Assembly: GCA_031553685.1 (NCBI GenBank)
Contig: JAVBLE010000036.1
Span: 1 to 64,000 of the forward strand
Origin: JAFGVL01 sp031553685
Lineage (GTDB): Bacteria > Bacteroidota > Bacteroidia > Bacteroidales > Paludibacteraceae
Length of the DNA stretch: 64,000 nt
Direction: 5' to 3'
Numbering within the stretch: the first letter of the stretch is position 1; every line of letters begins with the position of its first letter. The notes below the pieces were generated by a model. That model worked only from the letters and a program-made list of their open reading frames with translations. It did not search any database and was not told where the DNA came from. A program made the position numbers and the translations under genes. Of this stretch, positions 8,792 through 16,549 are shown in pieces.

Positions 8792-9241
8792 TCAATACAA
8801 TTCCAATTTATATTTTATGCGATCAACTGTTTCCCATAATTCTTTAATTTGTTCTTGTGTCTTTGCTAAACTGTTGGGTCTAGCAGAAGTGTTATAACCG
8901 CTGTTATCATCATATATCTTGGATATTTGATCATTTAAATTTTTAATGTCTGATTTTAATTTTTCAATACTTTGAGAATTATCTTCATATTCTTCCCTTA
9001 TATTATTAGTGTTGCTTTTCAATCGATTGATTTCAATTTGTTGTAGACGACAAATTTGTTTAAGTGTATCTATTTCCATTTGCTGTTTTCTTATTTCTTT
9101 TGACAAACTAGCAACGGTAACAGTAGGAGTGGTTGTTTTTTGTTGTGTTGCCGGCGATTTGGTAACAGTCGTTTTTTGTTGAGCAAAACTCATGCTCATT
9201 ACAATAAAGAGCATCCATGTTGAAATAAAAAGTTTTTTCAT
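8792..9241 (-). CDS. Exported coiled-coil protein of unknown function
   Basis: A 149-residue protein with a signal peptide (ends near MSFAQQ), a Thr/Lys/Gln-rich stretch, and a long coiled coil from about residue 45 to 115 (SKEIRKQQMEIDTLKQICRL and following heptads). It is probably periplasmic. No family recognised. It lies 58 bases upstream of the paaK start, and the -7 box of paaK lies in that gap, so paaK can be transcribed separately. Confidence 0.65.
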   Translation of the reverse strand: MKKLFISTWMLFIVMSMSFAQQKTTVTKSPATQQKTTTPTVTVASLSKEIRKQQMEIDTLKQICRLQQIEINRLKSNTNNIREEYEDNSQSIEKLKSDIKNLNDQISKIYDDNSGYNTSARPNSLAKTQEQIKELWETVDRIKYKLELY

Positions 9242-9330
9242 CTGTTTATAATTTTATTTTTAATTGTCAGATTGGAACCGAAGGTTAACGACCATACTTC
9301 GACATCGCTCAGCAACCAACGGGAGTTAAT

Positions 9331-9387
9331 ATACATGAGGTTATAATCATTGCGCTTGGTGTGCTTTTTTGCTCATGGATATTTCAT
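9331..9387. repeat. Dispersed short repeat, family 5, copy A
   Basis: ATACATGAGGTTATAATCAT, then TGCGCTTGGTGTGCTTTTTT, then GCTCATGGAT. A near-identical copy is at 37402-37460. The ends form an inverted repeat (ATCCATGAG with CTCATGGAT in the other copy). Just upstream (9297-9318), CTTCGACATCGCTCAGCAAC is also related to repeat sequence at 36818-36850. Confidence 0.65.
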
Positions 9388-9474
9388 AATCATTGATTTT
9401 AAGATTCACATACTATAAATTAGAGCAAATAATATACCACTTTTAAGTTTCTGTCAGACTTTTATTATGTAATT

Positions 9475-9490
9475 TAATTTTGTAGTTTTG
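9475..9490 (+). promoter_or_regulatory. Tandem -7 boxes for the HEPN/MNT pair
   Basis: TAATTTTG and TAGTTTTG lie directly next to each other, both matching TAnnTTTG, 26-34 bases before the ATG at 9516. Confidence 0.5.
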
Positions 9491-9515
9491 TAAGAAAAGA
9501 AAAAGACAATTATTT

Positions 9516-9920
9516 ATGGAAACAAAAGAGATACGATGGCATCAGAGGTTTGCACATTTTGAGCAGGCATTTTTTCGATTGCAAGAAGCCATCAACCAAA
9601 CTTCTTTGAACGAATTGGAGCGCAACGGACTGATTCAACGCTTCGAATTTACGATAGAACTTGCGTGGAAAGTGATGAAAGATTTTCTGGAAGATAAAGG
9701 TTTTGCTTTTAAACCTTCGCCCAAAGATACTTTCAGGCAAGCGCAGGAAGCAAGGTATATTGATTATGCCCAAGAACTGATTGATGCACTGAATATCCGC
9801 AATGAACTTTCGCATGACTACGACGGAGAACTCTTTAATCTTTCGGAAACAGAATTAAGAGGCGATATTTTCCCTGCTATGCAGAAATTATACCTTTTCT
9901 TTAAAAATGAATTGAAATGA
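9516..9920 (+). CDS. HEPN-family protein, HI0074-type nucleotidyltransferase partner
   Basis: An all-helical 134-residue protein of the 'nucleotidyltransferase substrate-binding' HI0074 family. ERNGLIQRFEFTIELAWKVM and the RNELSH sequence near residue 97 fit the HEPN R-x4-H motif, which in active family members is the RNase site. It overlaps the start of the downstream MNT gene by 4 bases, so the two are translationally coupled. HEPN/MNT pairs often act as toxin-antitoxin modules in which the MNT protein AMPylates the HEPN toxin; whether this pair does so is inference. Confidence 0.85.
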   Translation: METKEIRWHQRFAHFEQAFFRLQEAINQTSLNELERNGLIQRFEFTIELAWKVMKDFLEDKGFAFKPSPKDTFRQAQEARYIDYAQELIDALNIRNELSHDYDGELFNLSETELRGDIFPAMQKLYLFFKNELK

Positions 9921-10249
9921 ATGCTGTCAATATATATGGGTTAAAAGAGCGTGATATGCAAACACTATCTGCTATTTTTTCCAAATACAGTGAAGTGCAC
10001 AAGGTAGTGCTTTTTGGTAGCCGTGCCAAAGGTATTTATCATTCTGGTAGTGATATAGATATTGCGATTATGGATACAGATATTTCATATCGACTGCTGC
10101 GCCGTATCAAAAGTGATATTGCCGACAGTTCATTGCCATATACGGTTGACTTGGTCAATTTTCTTTCTCTAACGAACGAAGCTCTTAAAGAACATATTTT
10201 GCGAGTAGGAAAAATATTTTTTACTGCTAATTCCCAAGTTAGTTCTTAA
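9917..10249 (+). CDS. Minimal nucleotidyltransferase (MNT), partner of HEPN protein
   Basis: A 110-residue nucleotidyltransferase of the pol-beta superfamily. LFGSRAKG followed by SGSDIDIAIMD gives the GS...D-x-D catalytic motif, so it appears active. It overlaps the HEPN gene by the ATGA junction. In known pairs the MNT protein is the antitoxin and transfers AMP to a residue near the HEPN active site. A bidirectional terminator follows at 10268-10304. Confidence 0.87.
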   Translation: MNAVNIYGLKERDMQTLSAIFSKYSEVHKVVLFGSRAKGIYHSGSDIDIAIMDTDISYRLLRRIKSDIADSSLPYTVDLVNFLSLTNEALKEHILRVGKIFFTANSQVSS

Positions 10250-10267
10250 GTTCTCTTTATACACATA

Positions 10268-10304
10268 CAAAACCCTTTTACAACAATATGTAAAAGGGTT
10301 TTTG
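10268..10304. terminator. Bidirectional terminator
   Basis: CAAAACCCTTTTAC pairs with GTAAAAGGGTTTTTG. It separates the convergent MNT gene and the FeoB-associated paralogue. Confidence 0.8.
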
Positions 10305-10307
10305 TCT

Positions 10308-10505
10308 TTACTCTGATTTATTACAATCTAATTTCTCTTTAGCCTTCCGATTTTTGCGAATCTCTTCCTTCAGGTCGCAGCCCACACAACCGGCGCATGG
10401 ATCATCTGCATCGTCTCGCTGGCGAAGAAACTTTATGAGGGAATAAATAGCGTGAGCTACTGTTAAAGAAAGGATTATATAAACGATTACTAATTGCATA
10501 AACAA
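10308..10505 (-). CDS. FeoB-associated Cys-rich membrane protein (orphan paralogue)
   Basis: A 65-residue protein with one N-terminal membrane helix (about 3-22) and a cytoplasmic Cys motif (DDPCAGCVGCDLKEEI), typical of small proteins encoded beside feoB in Bacteroidota and thought to assist Fe(II) uptake. A close paralogue lies directly downstream of feoB at 13481-13672; the C-terminal 35 residues of the two are almost the same. This copy has no feoB next to it, so it looks like a local duplicate, possibly separated from feoB by insertion of the lipoprotein island. Confidence 0.8.
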   Translation of the reverse strand: MFMQLVIVYIILSLTVAHAIYSLIKFLRQRDDADDPCAGCVGCDLKEEIRKNRKAKEKLDCNKSE

Positions 10506-10604
10506 TTCAAAGATTTACAGATTCAAGGTTCAAAGATTAATCATTAAATCTTTGAATTGAATTGAATTAAATTAAACGAATTGGATTTTATCAAAAAAAG
10601 ATAT

Positions 10605-10612
10605 ATTTTTGT
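10605..10612 (+). promoter_or_regulatory. Candidate -7 box upstream of the structured RNA
   Basis: TATTTTTG fits TAnnTTTG, about 80 bases before the start of the long hairpin. AT-rich surroundings make chance matches likely. Confidence 0.3.
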
Positions 10613-10684
10613 TTTGTAAATATAATTTTATATGCCTATGAAATAGAAGCGTTATCAGTACGCACATTTTAAAAAATATTGGAA

Positions 10685-10860
10685 AAAGCGTTTAGCTTGC
10701 ACTTTTGTTTTTACGAAATCTCGACAGTTTCAAAAGACAATCAAAGGTAAAGCCGTAAACGCTCACGCCATCTGGCGTGGGCTTTACTTGTTTATTTGAT
10801 TGTCTAGGTTGTCGAGAACCCCGTAAAAACAAATAATTAGAGTTTTGTCCACGCTTTTTT
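10685..10860 (+). ncRNA. Candidate long rod-shaped structured RNA (6S-like?)
   Basis: A roughly 175-base segment folds on itself along its whole length: AAAAAGCGT pairs with ACGCTTTTTT at the ends, TTTGTTTTTACG with CGTAAAAACAAA, CTCGACA with TGTCGAG, GACAATCAAA with TTTGATTGTC, GTAAAGCC with GGCTTTAC, and ACGCC with GGCGT around a 4-base tip. The 3' end runs into a T-tract like an intrinsic terminator. A long hairpin with internal bulges and a terminal closing stem is the architecture of 6S RNA, but I cannot confirm the family. It could equally be a repeat or another regulatory RNA. Confidence 0.45.
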
Positions 10861-10940
10861 TATGTGTGTATATCAAGGACAAGATATCGCAGGGATGCCG
10901 AAAACTGCATAGAGTAGGCGAAAAATCAAATTATATACAA

Positions 10941-11639
10941 ATGAAAAAGAAACTATCATTTATTTTCTTGTTCTTGAGCTTATCAACATTTATGTATGCT
11001 CAAGATATTATTACTTTAAAAACCGGCGACGAGATAAAAGTCATTGTTCAAGAAGTGGGAACGGATGCTGTCAAGTACAAAAAATTTGATAACCAGCAGG
11101 GACCTGCTTACACGATAAAAAAAGCGGATATTTTTATGATAAAATACAAAAATGGCGATAAGGATGTATTTGCTGCCGAAACGCCAAAGGCTGAAGAAGC
11201 CAAACCGCAACCTACCATAGAAAAGGGTATTTGGATAAATGGAAAACAATCTTATTTAAACGACAAACCTATCACACGCAAAGAATTGAGCAACAAATTA
11301 AAGACTGATCCTCAAGCTTATGCTTATCTTAAAAAGGGCAATACACTAGGAGTAACTGGAGGTGTTATTAGTTTGGCTGGTATTGTAGGATTAACTGCAG
11401 TGGTTATAAGTGGATTGAACAACGAGGATGCAAAAGGAAATCCTGTTTATAATAAACCGTTAGGGCTTATTTGTGCTGCCGGAATAGTAGGTGGGATTGT
11501 TGTATTGTATGTAGGTGATGCTCAAGGGAAAAAAGCTATTGATGTTTATAATTCAAATCTACAATCAAAGAAAAAAACTTCGTATGAACTAAAAGCGGGT
11601 ATAACGGATTCGGGCATTAGCTTAGCACTTAACTTTTAA
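10941..11639 (+). CDS. Exported protein of unknown function with membrane segments
   Basis: A 232-residue protein with a signal peptide (MKKKLSFIFLFLSLSTFMYA, cleavage before QD). The N-terminal part (LKTGDEIKVIVQEVGTDAVK, YKKFDNQQGPAYTIKKADIF) resembles small beta-rich modules common in Bacteroidota secreted proteins. Two hydrophobic stretches, about 139-160 and 180-200, could be membrane helices. The start at 10941 is chosen over the upstream in-frame start because the signal peptide begins there. Function unknown; it is the first gene of the island between the two FeoB-associated paralogues. Confidence 0.75.
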   Translation: MKKKLSFIFLFLSLSTFMYAQDIITLKTGDEIKVIVQEVGTDAVKYKKFDNQQGPAYTIKKADIFMIKYKNGDKDVFAAETPKAEEAKPQPTIEKGIWINGKQSYLNDKPITRKELSNKLKTDPQAYAYLKKGNTLGVTGGVISLAGIVGLTAVVISGLNNEDAKGNPVYNKPLGLICAAGIVGGIVVLYVGDAQGKKAIDVYNSNLQSKKKTSYELKAGITDSGISLALNF

Positions 11640-11671
11640 ACTAAAGATCATAATCCATACAATAACTATTT

Positions 11672-11704
11672 TATGAAAACAACAATTAAAAAAATTCGCA
11701 ATTA
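11672..11704 (+). pseudogene. Orphan leader fragment resembling the downstream lipoprotein start
   Basis: ATGAAAACAACAATTAAAAAA encodes MKTTIKK and then stops after ten codons. It closely matches the start of the gene at 12513 (MKATIKK), and the following sequence TTAACAATTAATTTTTAGAA is repeated before both 11724 and 12513. It looks like the remains of a lipoprotein gene lost by recombination between repeated leaders. Confidence 0.4.
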
Positions 11705-11723
11705 ACAATTAATTTTTAGAATT

Positions 11724-12401
11724 ATGAAAACAACATGTAAACAATTTTCAATCATCCTTATCGGGATATTGCTGATAGGTTTTGCGTCATCATGCGATAA
11801 GGATGGTGAGGAAGACAATAAGAAAGAGAATACAAATTCTATAAATGATGACGAAGGGGTAGTTATCAATGGCGTTCGTTGGGCAACTCGTAATGTAGAT
11901 GCACCAGGAACTTTTACTTCTAAACCCGAAGATTTCGGTATGTTTTATCAATGGAATAGCAACATTGGTTGGAAAGCTAATCAGCTAATTAATTCTAACG
12001 GAGAAACAGCTTGGAATAGTAGTTGGACAGGTGGATATTCTACTCCTTCCTCATCTGACATATGGACACTTGACAATGACCCCAGCCCTACAGGTTGGCG
12101 TATACCTACAGGAGATGAAATCGCTTTGCTTCGAGCAGCACCCAACGAATGGGCAACTGTAAATGGTGTATATGGACGCATGTATGGCACACCTCCTAAC
12201 ACGATTTTCTTTCCAATGGCAGGATACCGCAACTATGGAAGTGGCAGAGTGGAATATGCAGGCATGTGTGGTCGCTATTGGGGTAGTACTGCCCAGGACA
12301 AGGTTTACACAAATACTCTTGATTTCTTCAACAGTACCCCTGTGGGCTTTTATCCAACTTACCGTTCTTGTGGGTTTAACATTCGTTGTGTTGCAAAATA
12401 A
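11724..12401 (+). CDS. FISUMP-like lipoprotein
   Basis: A 225-residue lipoprotein: the signal peptide ends in a lipobox-like GFASSC with Cys about 24, then an acidic linker. The body carries the FISUMP pattern: GVRWATRNVDAPGTF, FGMFYQWN, WRIPTGDEIALLR, and FNIRCV near the end. Such domains are surface-exposed in Bacteroidota and of unclear function. The leader sequence is shared with the next lipoprotein gene. Confidence 0.82.
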   Translation: MKTTCKQFSIILIGILLIGFASSCDKDGEEDNKKENTNSINDDEGVVINGVRWATRNVDAPGTFTSKPEDFGMFYQWNSNIGWKANQLINSNGETAWNSSWTGGYSTPSSSDIWTLDNDPSPTGWRIPTGDEIALLRAAPNEWATVNGVYGRMYGTPPNTIFFPMAGYRNYGSGRVEYAGMCGRYWGSTAQDKVYTNTLDFFNSTPVGFYPTYRSCGFNIRCVAK

Positions 12402-12512
12402 CTATTATCAAAAGATAAAATAGGAACTTTCTTTTTAAGAAATCCAAATTTACACAGAGGGATTTTATTTTGCACTTATATAAGTTATTTTTAACAATTA
12501 ATTTTTAGAATT

Positions 12513-13022
12513 ATGAAAGCAACAATTAAAAAAACGATTTTCTATTTTTTAGCCATTTTAATGGTGGGGGTTATTAACTCATGTAAGGATGATGAGGAAG
12601 ATAATAATAATAGTTCTTTAGACGGGACATGGTACTTTGCCGAAATGAATGTAAAAGGATATAATATAAATAATCAAGCAGTTGATTTAAAGGAGGTTGT
12701 TATGAGTATGTCCAATGGTTCTCAACTTTGGGCACAGTTACAACAACCTATGAAATCGGGAGGCTTATATTTTTCATTTTCAGGAAATCAAATAGATGTA
12801 AATGGAGAAAAATTAACTTATACTGTATCCGGAGACAAAATTCACACAAGTGATGGAGAAGTCATAACCTACCAATTAAATAACAATCAGTTTATCTGGA
12901 TAATAAATTATAATGACAAATTCAACGATCCAGAAACTCAATATTTCTTGGATAGTATGATATCTCAAGCATATCAAATGGGTATCAATAATCCTATTTT
13001 TTATATTACTTATAAAAAGTAA
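12513..13022 (+). CDS. Lipoprotein, lipocalin-like
   Basis: A 169-residue lipoprotein with signal peptide and lipobox (GVINSC), a short Asp/Asn linker, then a compact beta-rich domain starting LDGTWYFAEM, as in small lipocalin-like Bacteroidota lipoproteins. The ligand is unknown. It shares its upstream 20-base leader with the FISUMP gene, so they are probably regulated in the same way or arose from modular shuffling. Confidence 0.75.
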   Translation: MKATIKKTIFYFLAILMVGVINSCKDDEEDNNNSSLDGTWYFAEMNVKGYNINNQAVDLKEVVMSMSNGSQLWAQLQQPMKSGGLYFSFSGNQIDVNGEKLTYTVSGDKIHTSDGEVITYQLNNNQFIWIINYNDKFNDPETQYFLDSMISQAYQMGINNPIFYITYKK

Positions 13023-13078
13023 AAATATTATTCGATAATAAAAATCTGTAAAAGGGCAGATGTAAAACAATTTTAATT

Positions 13079-13365
13079 ATGAAAAGATTCTTAATAATTT
13101 TGGTCGCCATTATTGGCTTTGGTATTGGTGCTAATGCACAAAATTGTAGTGAATATACTTGTAATTCTTGTGGTGCTTCATTGTATAGCAGCTCGCAAGC
13201 ATACTGGACAGATTGTGTGAGATGTGGTGGCATGGTTTAAGAGATATCCTAAAATCTGATTTTACAGGTTGTACTTCTTGTGGTGGTAATTCTGAACGCG
13301 CAGGGACAGGTGGAGAATGGCATAGTGGTTGTAAATGTTCAAGATGCGGAAAAGGTTATAGGTAA
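13079..13365 (+). pseudogene. Cys-rich exported protein with two zinc-ribbon-like repeats, apparently frameshifted
   Basis: ATG at 13079 opens a 53-codon frame with a signal peptide (ends ANAQ) and a first Cys cluster (CSEYTCNSCG, then DCVRCGG) ending at TAA 13238-13240. Right after this, another frame continues with a very similar cluster (GCTSCGGNSE, then CKCSRCGKGYR) to TAA 13363-13365. A one-base shift near 13235 would join both into one protein of about 95 residues. This could be a real mutation, a sequencing error, or two short genes. Confidence 0.55.
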
Positions 13366-13418
13366 TAGAAGTTTAAAATGCTAGCTAATTTAGGAAATAA
13401 TTAGTCGCAATCCAAGTT

Positions 13419-13470
13419 AAAGTGCACCCTAAAAGTTTTTGTCTAACTTTTGCGGTGCACTTCATTTTTT
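13419..13470. terminator. Hairpin terminator between convergent genes
   Basis: AAGTGCACC and GGTGCACTT pair around a loop containing AAAAGTTTTT; a T-run follows. Confidence 0.7.
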
Positions 13471-13480
13471 GTGTTATTTC

Positions 13481-13672
13481 TTATTCCGATTTATTACAAT
13501 CCAATTTCTCTTTTGCTTTCTGGTTTTTGCGGATCTCTTCCTTCAGGTCGCAGCCCGCACAACCGGCGCATGGGTCGTCTGCATCATCTTTCCGGCGAAG
13601 AAACTTAATTATAAAATAAACAGCATAAGCTACTGTTAGTCCAAGTATTATATAAACGATTAATAATTGCAT
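13481..13672 (-). CDS. FeoB-associated Cys-rich membrane protein
   Basis: A 63-residue protein with one N-terminal membrane helix (LLIVYIILGLTVAYAVYF) and the Cys motif PCAGCAGCDLKEEI. It lies 49 bases downstream of feoB on the same strand, the usual position for this family. Role in Fe(II) uptake is inferred from that linkage. A second copy is at 10308-10505. Confidence 0.87.
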   Translation of the reverse strand: MQLLIVYIILGLTVAYAVYFIIKFLRRKDDADDPCAGCAGCDLKEEIRKNQKAKEKLDCNKSE

Positions 13673-13721
13673 TCTTCCACAATAAAAATTTAATTTTCAA
13701 TTTTCAGCTTGCAACTTTCCA

Positions 13722-16199
13722 CTAAAACAAGTTTCCTATCTGATACACCGCAAATGCCACCACCCAAGCAATGGCTGTGGTGTAAAACATGGTAAATACT
13801 GCCCATTTCCAATTCGTTTCTTTCTTGATAGCCGCAATCACTGCCACACAAGGGAAATAAATCAGGATAAAGAGCATAAAACTAAATGCTACCAATGGTG
13901 TATATACCTTTTGTCCTTTGAGTTCGCCCGAAGTATGTACTTGGTTTTGCAGCTTGGTTTTGAGCGATTCTGAGTTTTCGTCGGCTTCCATATCTGCCTG
14001 ATATAAAATACCCATCGAACTAACTACAATTTCCTTTGCAGCTAAGCCGGTAAGGATGCTCACACCCATTTTCCAGTCGTAGCCCAAGGGTTTAATCACA
14101 GGCTCAATGGCGTGTCCTAATTGCCCAATGTATGACGATTCTTGTCGTTCGGCTTCTTTTTCTACTTCGAGATGAGTGATTTGCAGCGTTTTTATACTGT
14201 CGTGCAATTGTGTATTTGCTTCAATGGCTGATATTTGTCCATCATAATCTTGGTTGTAAACCGTATGGCGAGGGAAATAGCCCAATGCCCAGATAAGAAT
14301 GGAGGCAAGCAAAATCACATTCCCCATTTTCTTCAAGTATTGTTGTCCTTTGTGCCACATGTGCAGCGAAGTGGTGCGAAGCGTAGGCATCCGGTACGGC
14401 GGAAGCTCCATTACAAAAGGGACATCTTCTTTCTTGAAGGCTACTTTTTTCATCACTAAAGCCACCAAAACTGCCAAAGCAATGCCGATAAAATAAACGC
14501 CAAACAATGCCAATCCTTGATGCGCAGGAAAAAATGCCGAAATAATGAGTACAAATACGGGCAAGCGCGCGCTACACGACATGAATGGCGTGATAAGCAT
14601 CGTCATAATGCGGTCTTTCTTGTTGTCGAGCGTGCGGGTTGCCATGATAGCGGGCACATTGCATCCAAAACCCATTACAAGTGGAATAAATGATTTGCCG
14701 TGCAGCCCGATTTTATGCATCAGTTTGTCCATAATAAACGCTGCCCGCGCCATATAGCCGGTATCTTCCATCAGCGAAATGAAAAAGAACAAAATCAGGA
14801 TGTTTGGTAAAAAGATAACCACCCCTCCCACTCCGGCAACAACGCCATCGACTACAAGGTCGCGCAGGGCACCTTCTGCCATTGTATTCGAAAGCCATTC
14901 GCCAAGTGCGTGCACACCGGCATCTATCCAGTCCATCGGATAACTGCCGAGTGTAAAGGTGGCTTGAAACATGAGCCACATGAAGAATATAAATATCGGG
15001 AAACCAAAGTATTTGTGCGTTAAAATATCGTCCAGCTCGCGCTTGAATTGCCGCTTGTCTTCTTTTTTTTCTTTATAGGTTTCCTTCAAAGCTCCATCAA
15101 TAAAGCCGTATTTGGCATCGGTAATCACGGTTTCGGATTTCTCGCCGTACTCCCGCTCGAGTTCGACAATAGAATGCTCGCTTAATCGTTTTATGTTTTG
15201 GAAACTATCGTATTTTTCGAGTTGTCCGAGTGTTGTTTTATCATTTTCAAGTAATTTAATGGCAATATAACGCGACGAAAGTTTGTCGGTAATTTCCGGT
15301 TCTTTCCAAATTTCGTCTTGTATCGTTTTTATTTTTTGTTCGATTGATTCACCATAGTTGATGTGTATATGGCGCACATCGGGGTCGCGGTCTTCGTACA
15401 CATCAATGAGCTTGGCGAAAAGGTCGTCAATCCCTTTTCCTTTCGAGGCTACGGTTGGTACAATCGGAATGCCGATCATCCGCCCGAGGCTTTTGTAATC
15501 GAATACCACATTTTTTTGTTCCAATTCGTCGTACATATTCAAAGCAATTACTACTTTGATATTCATGTCTATTAATTGTGTGGTTAAGAACAGGTTGCGT
15601 TCCAAATTGGAGGCATCTACGACATTGACCACAATATCGGGCATTTGTTCGGTGATGTGGCGGCGCACATAGAGTTCTTCGGGCGAATATTCGGTGATGG
15701 AATAGGTGCCGGGAAGATCGAAAATTTTAAACCGATAACCGTTCTTTTTCATTTCGCCTTCTTTGGCATCGACTGTTACACCGCTGTAATTGCCCACACG
15801 CTCGTGCTGACCGGAGGCGTAATTGAAAAGGGTTGTCTTGCCGCAATTCGGGTTGCCAACCAAAGCAATGTTGATAACTTTGCCTTTTTCGAGTGCCGAT
15901 ACTTTGAGTTTTTCCTCGTCGATAGTGCCGGAGAATTGACTTTTGGTAATATTTTCGGCTTCAAATTCCGAAACAACTTCAACGAGTTCTGCTTCGCTGC
16001 GACGAAGGGATATTTTATATCCCATTATTTCGTATTCGACAGGGTCTTGCAAGGGTGCATTTTTAATAACATGTACTTTCTTGCCTTTGACAAAGCCCAT
16101 CTCGGTAATGCGCTTGCGAAAGGATCCGTGTCCGAGCACTTTGGTGATGATACCGGATTCGCCTGTTTTTAAATCTGATAGATAGGTATTATTTTGCAT
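13722..16199 (-). CDS. feoB: FeoA-FeoB fusion ferrous iron transporter
   Basis: An 825-residue inner-membrane Fe(II) transporter. Residues about 1-75 form a FeoA (SH3-like) domain (LKTGESGIITKVLG, ITEMGFVKGKKV). The G-protein domain follows: G1 GNPNCGKTTLFN, G3 DLPGTYS, G4 NMYD. After a helical linker come the membrane domains with gate-like cores (MARAAFIMDKLM, GFGCNVPAIMATRT, SCSARLPVFVLI, LAAKEIVVSSMGI). The fused arrangement is typical of Bacteroidota. The -7 box is at 16323-16330. A FeoB-associated Cys-rich gene follows as a small operon partner. Confidence 0.96.
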   Translation of the reverse strand: MQNNTYLSDLKTGESGIITKVLGHGSFRKRITEMGFVKGKKVHVIKNAPLQDPVEYEIMGYKISLRRSEAELVEVVSEFEAENITKSQFSGTIDEEKLKVSALEKGKVINIALVGNPNCGKTTLFNYASGQHERVGNYSGVTVDAKEGEMKKNGYRFKIFDLPGTYSITEYSPEELYVRRHITEQMPDIVVNVVDASNLERNLFLTTQLIDMNIKVVIALNMYDELEQKNVVFDYKSLGRMIGIPIVPTVASKGKGIDDLFAKLIDVYEDRDPDVRHIHINYGESIEQKIKTIQDEIWKEPEITDKLSSRYIAIKLLENDKTTLGQLEKYDSFQNIKRLSEHSIVELEREYGEKSETVITDAKYGFIDGALKETYKEKKEDKRQFKRELDDILTHKYFGFPIFIFFMWLMFQATFTLGSYPMDWIDAGVHALGEWLSNTMAEGALRDLVVDGVVAGVGGVVIFLPNILILFFFISLMEDTGYMARAAFIMDKLMHKIGLHGKSFIPLVMGFGCNVPAIMATRTLDNKKDRIMTMLITPFMSCSARLPVFVLIISAFFPAHQGLALFGVYFIGIALAVLVALVMKKVAFKKEDVPFVMELPPYRMPTLRTTSLHMWHKGQQYLKKMGNVILLASILIWALGYFPRHTVYNQDYDGQISAIEANTQLHDSIKTLQITHLEVEKEAERQESSYIGQLGHAIEPVIKPLGYDWKMGVSILTGLAAKEIVVSSMGILYQADMEADENSESLKTKLQNQVHTSGELKGQKVYTPLVAFSFMLFILIYFPCVAVIAAIKKETNWKWAVFTMFYTTAIAWVVAFAVYQIGNLF

Positions 16200-16227
16200 A
16201 CTAATATGTAATAAGTTTTAAGTAAAA

Positions 16228-16302
16228 CAATTGTTCAAGGTTTCAAGTTCAAAGCTTGTGGTATTCACATTGAAGCTCGAACTTAAAACTTTGAACAATA
16301 TT
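16228..16302. repeat. Inverted repeat in the feoB leader
   Basis: ATTGTTCAAGGTTTCAAGTT and AACTTAAAACTTTGAACAAT form an imperfect hairpin between the feoB promoter and start codon. Could be a small dispersed repeat or a leader structure. Confidence 0.45.
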
Positions 16303-16322
16303 TGGCTTACATTTTCACGGTA

Positions 16323-16330
16323 CAAAAGTA
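16323..16330 (-). promoter_or_regulatory. -7 box for feoB
   Basis: TACTTTTG on the minus strand fits TAnnTTTG, about 125 bases before the feoB ATG. Just upstream, 16361-16379 reads TGTAGGTATAATGTCTACA, with 5-base inverted ends that might be an operator. Confidence 0.5.
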
Positions 16331-16512
16331 CGGCAGGGATTTTCATTGTACAATAATAATATGTAGGTATAATGTCTACAACTTCTACCTAACGAGACGG
16401 AAGCTATTATCAAATTGATTGTTTTTGGATAAAAACAATGTCTTTTTTTATCGTTTCAGACAAAAAATTGATTCACTTTGTAAAAACATATTGCTTTTTA
16501 CGAAGTTTTTTG

Positions 16513-16520
16513 TAATTTTG
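16513..16520 (+). promoter_or_regulatory. -7 box for the aminotransferase gene
   Basis: TAATTTTG fits TAnnTTTG, 30 bases before the ATG at 16550. Confidence 0.55.
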
Positions 16521-16549
16521 CGTTCTGAAAATTTAAAAGATTAAGAAAA

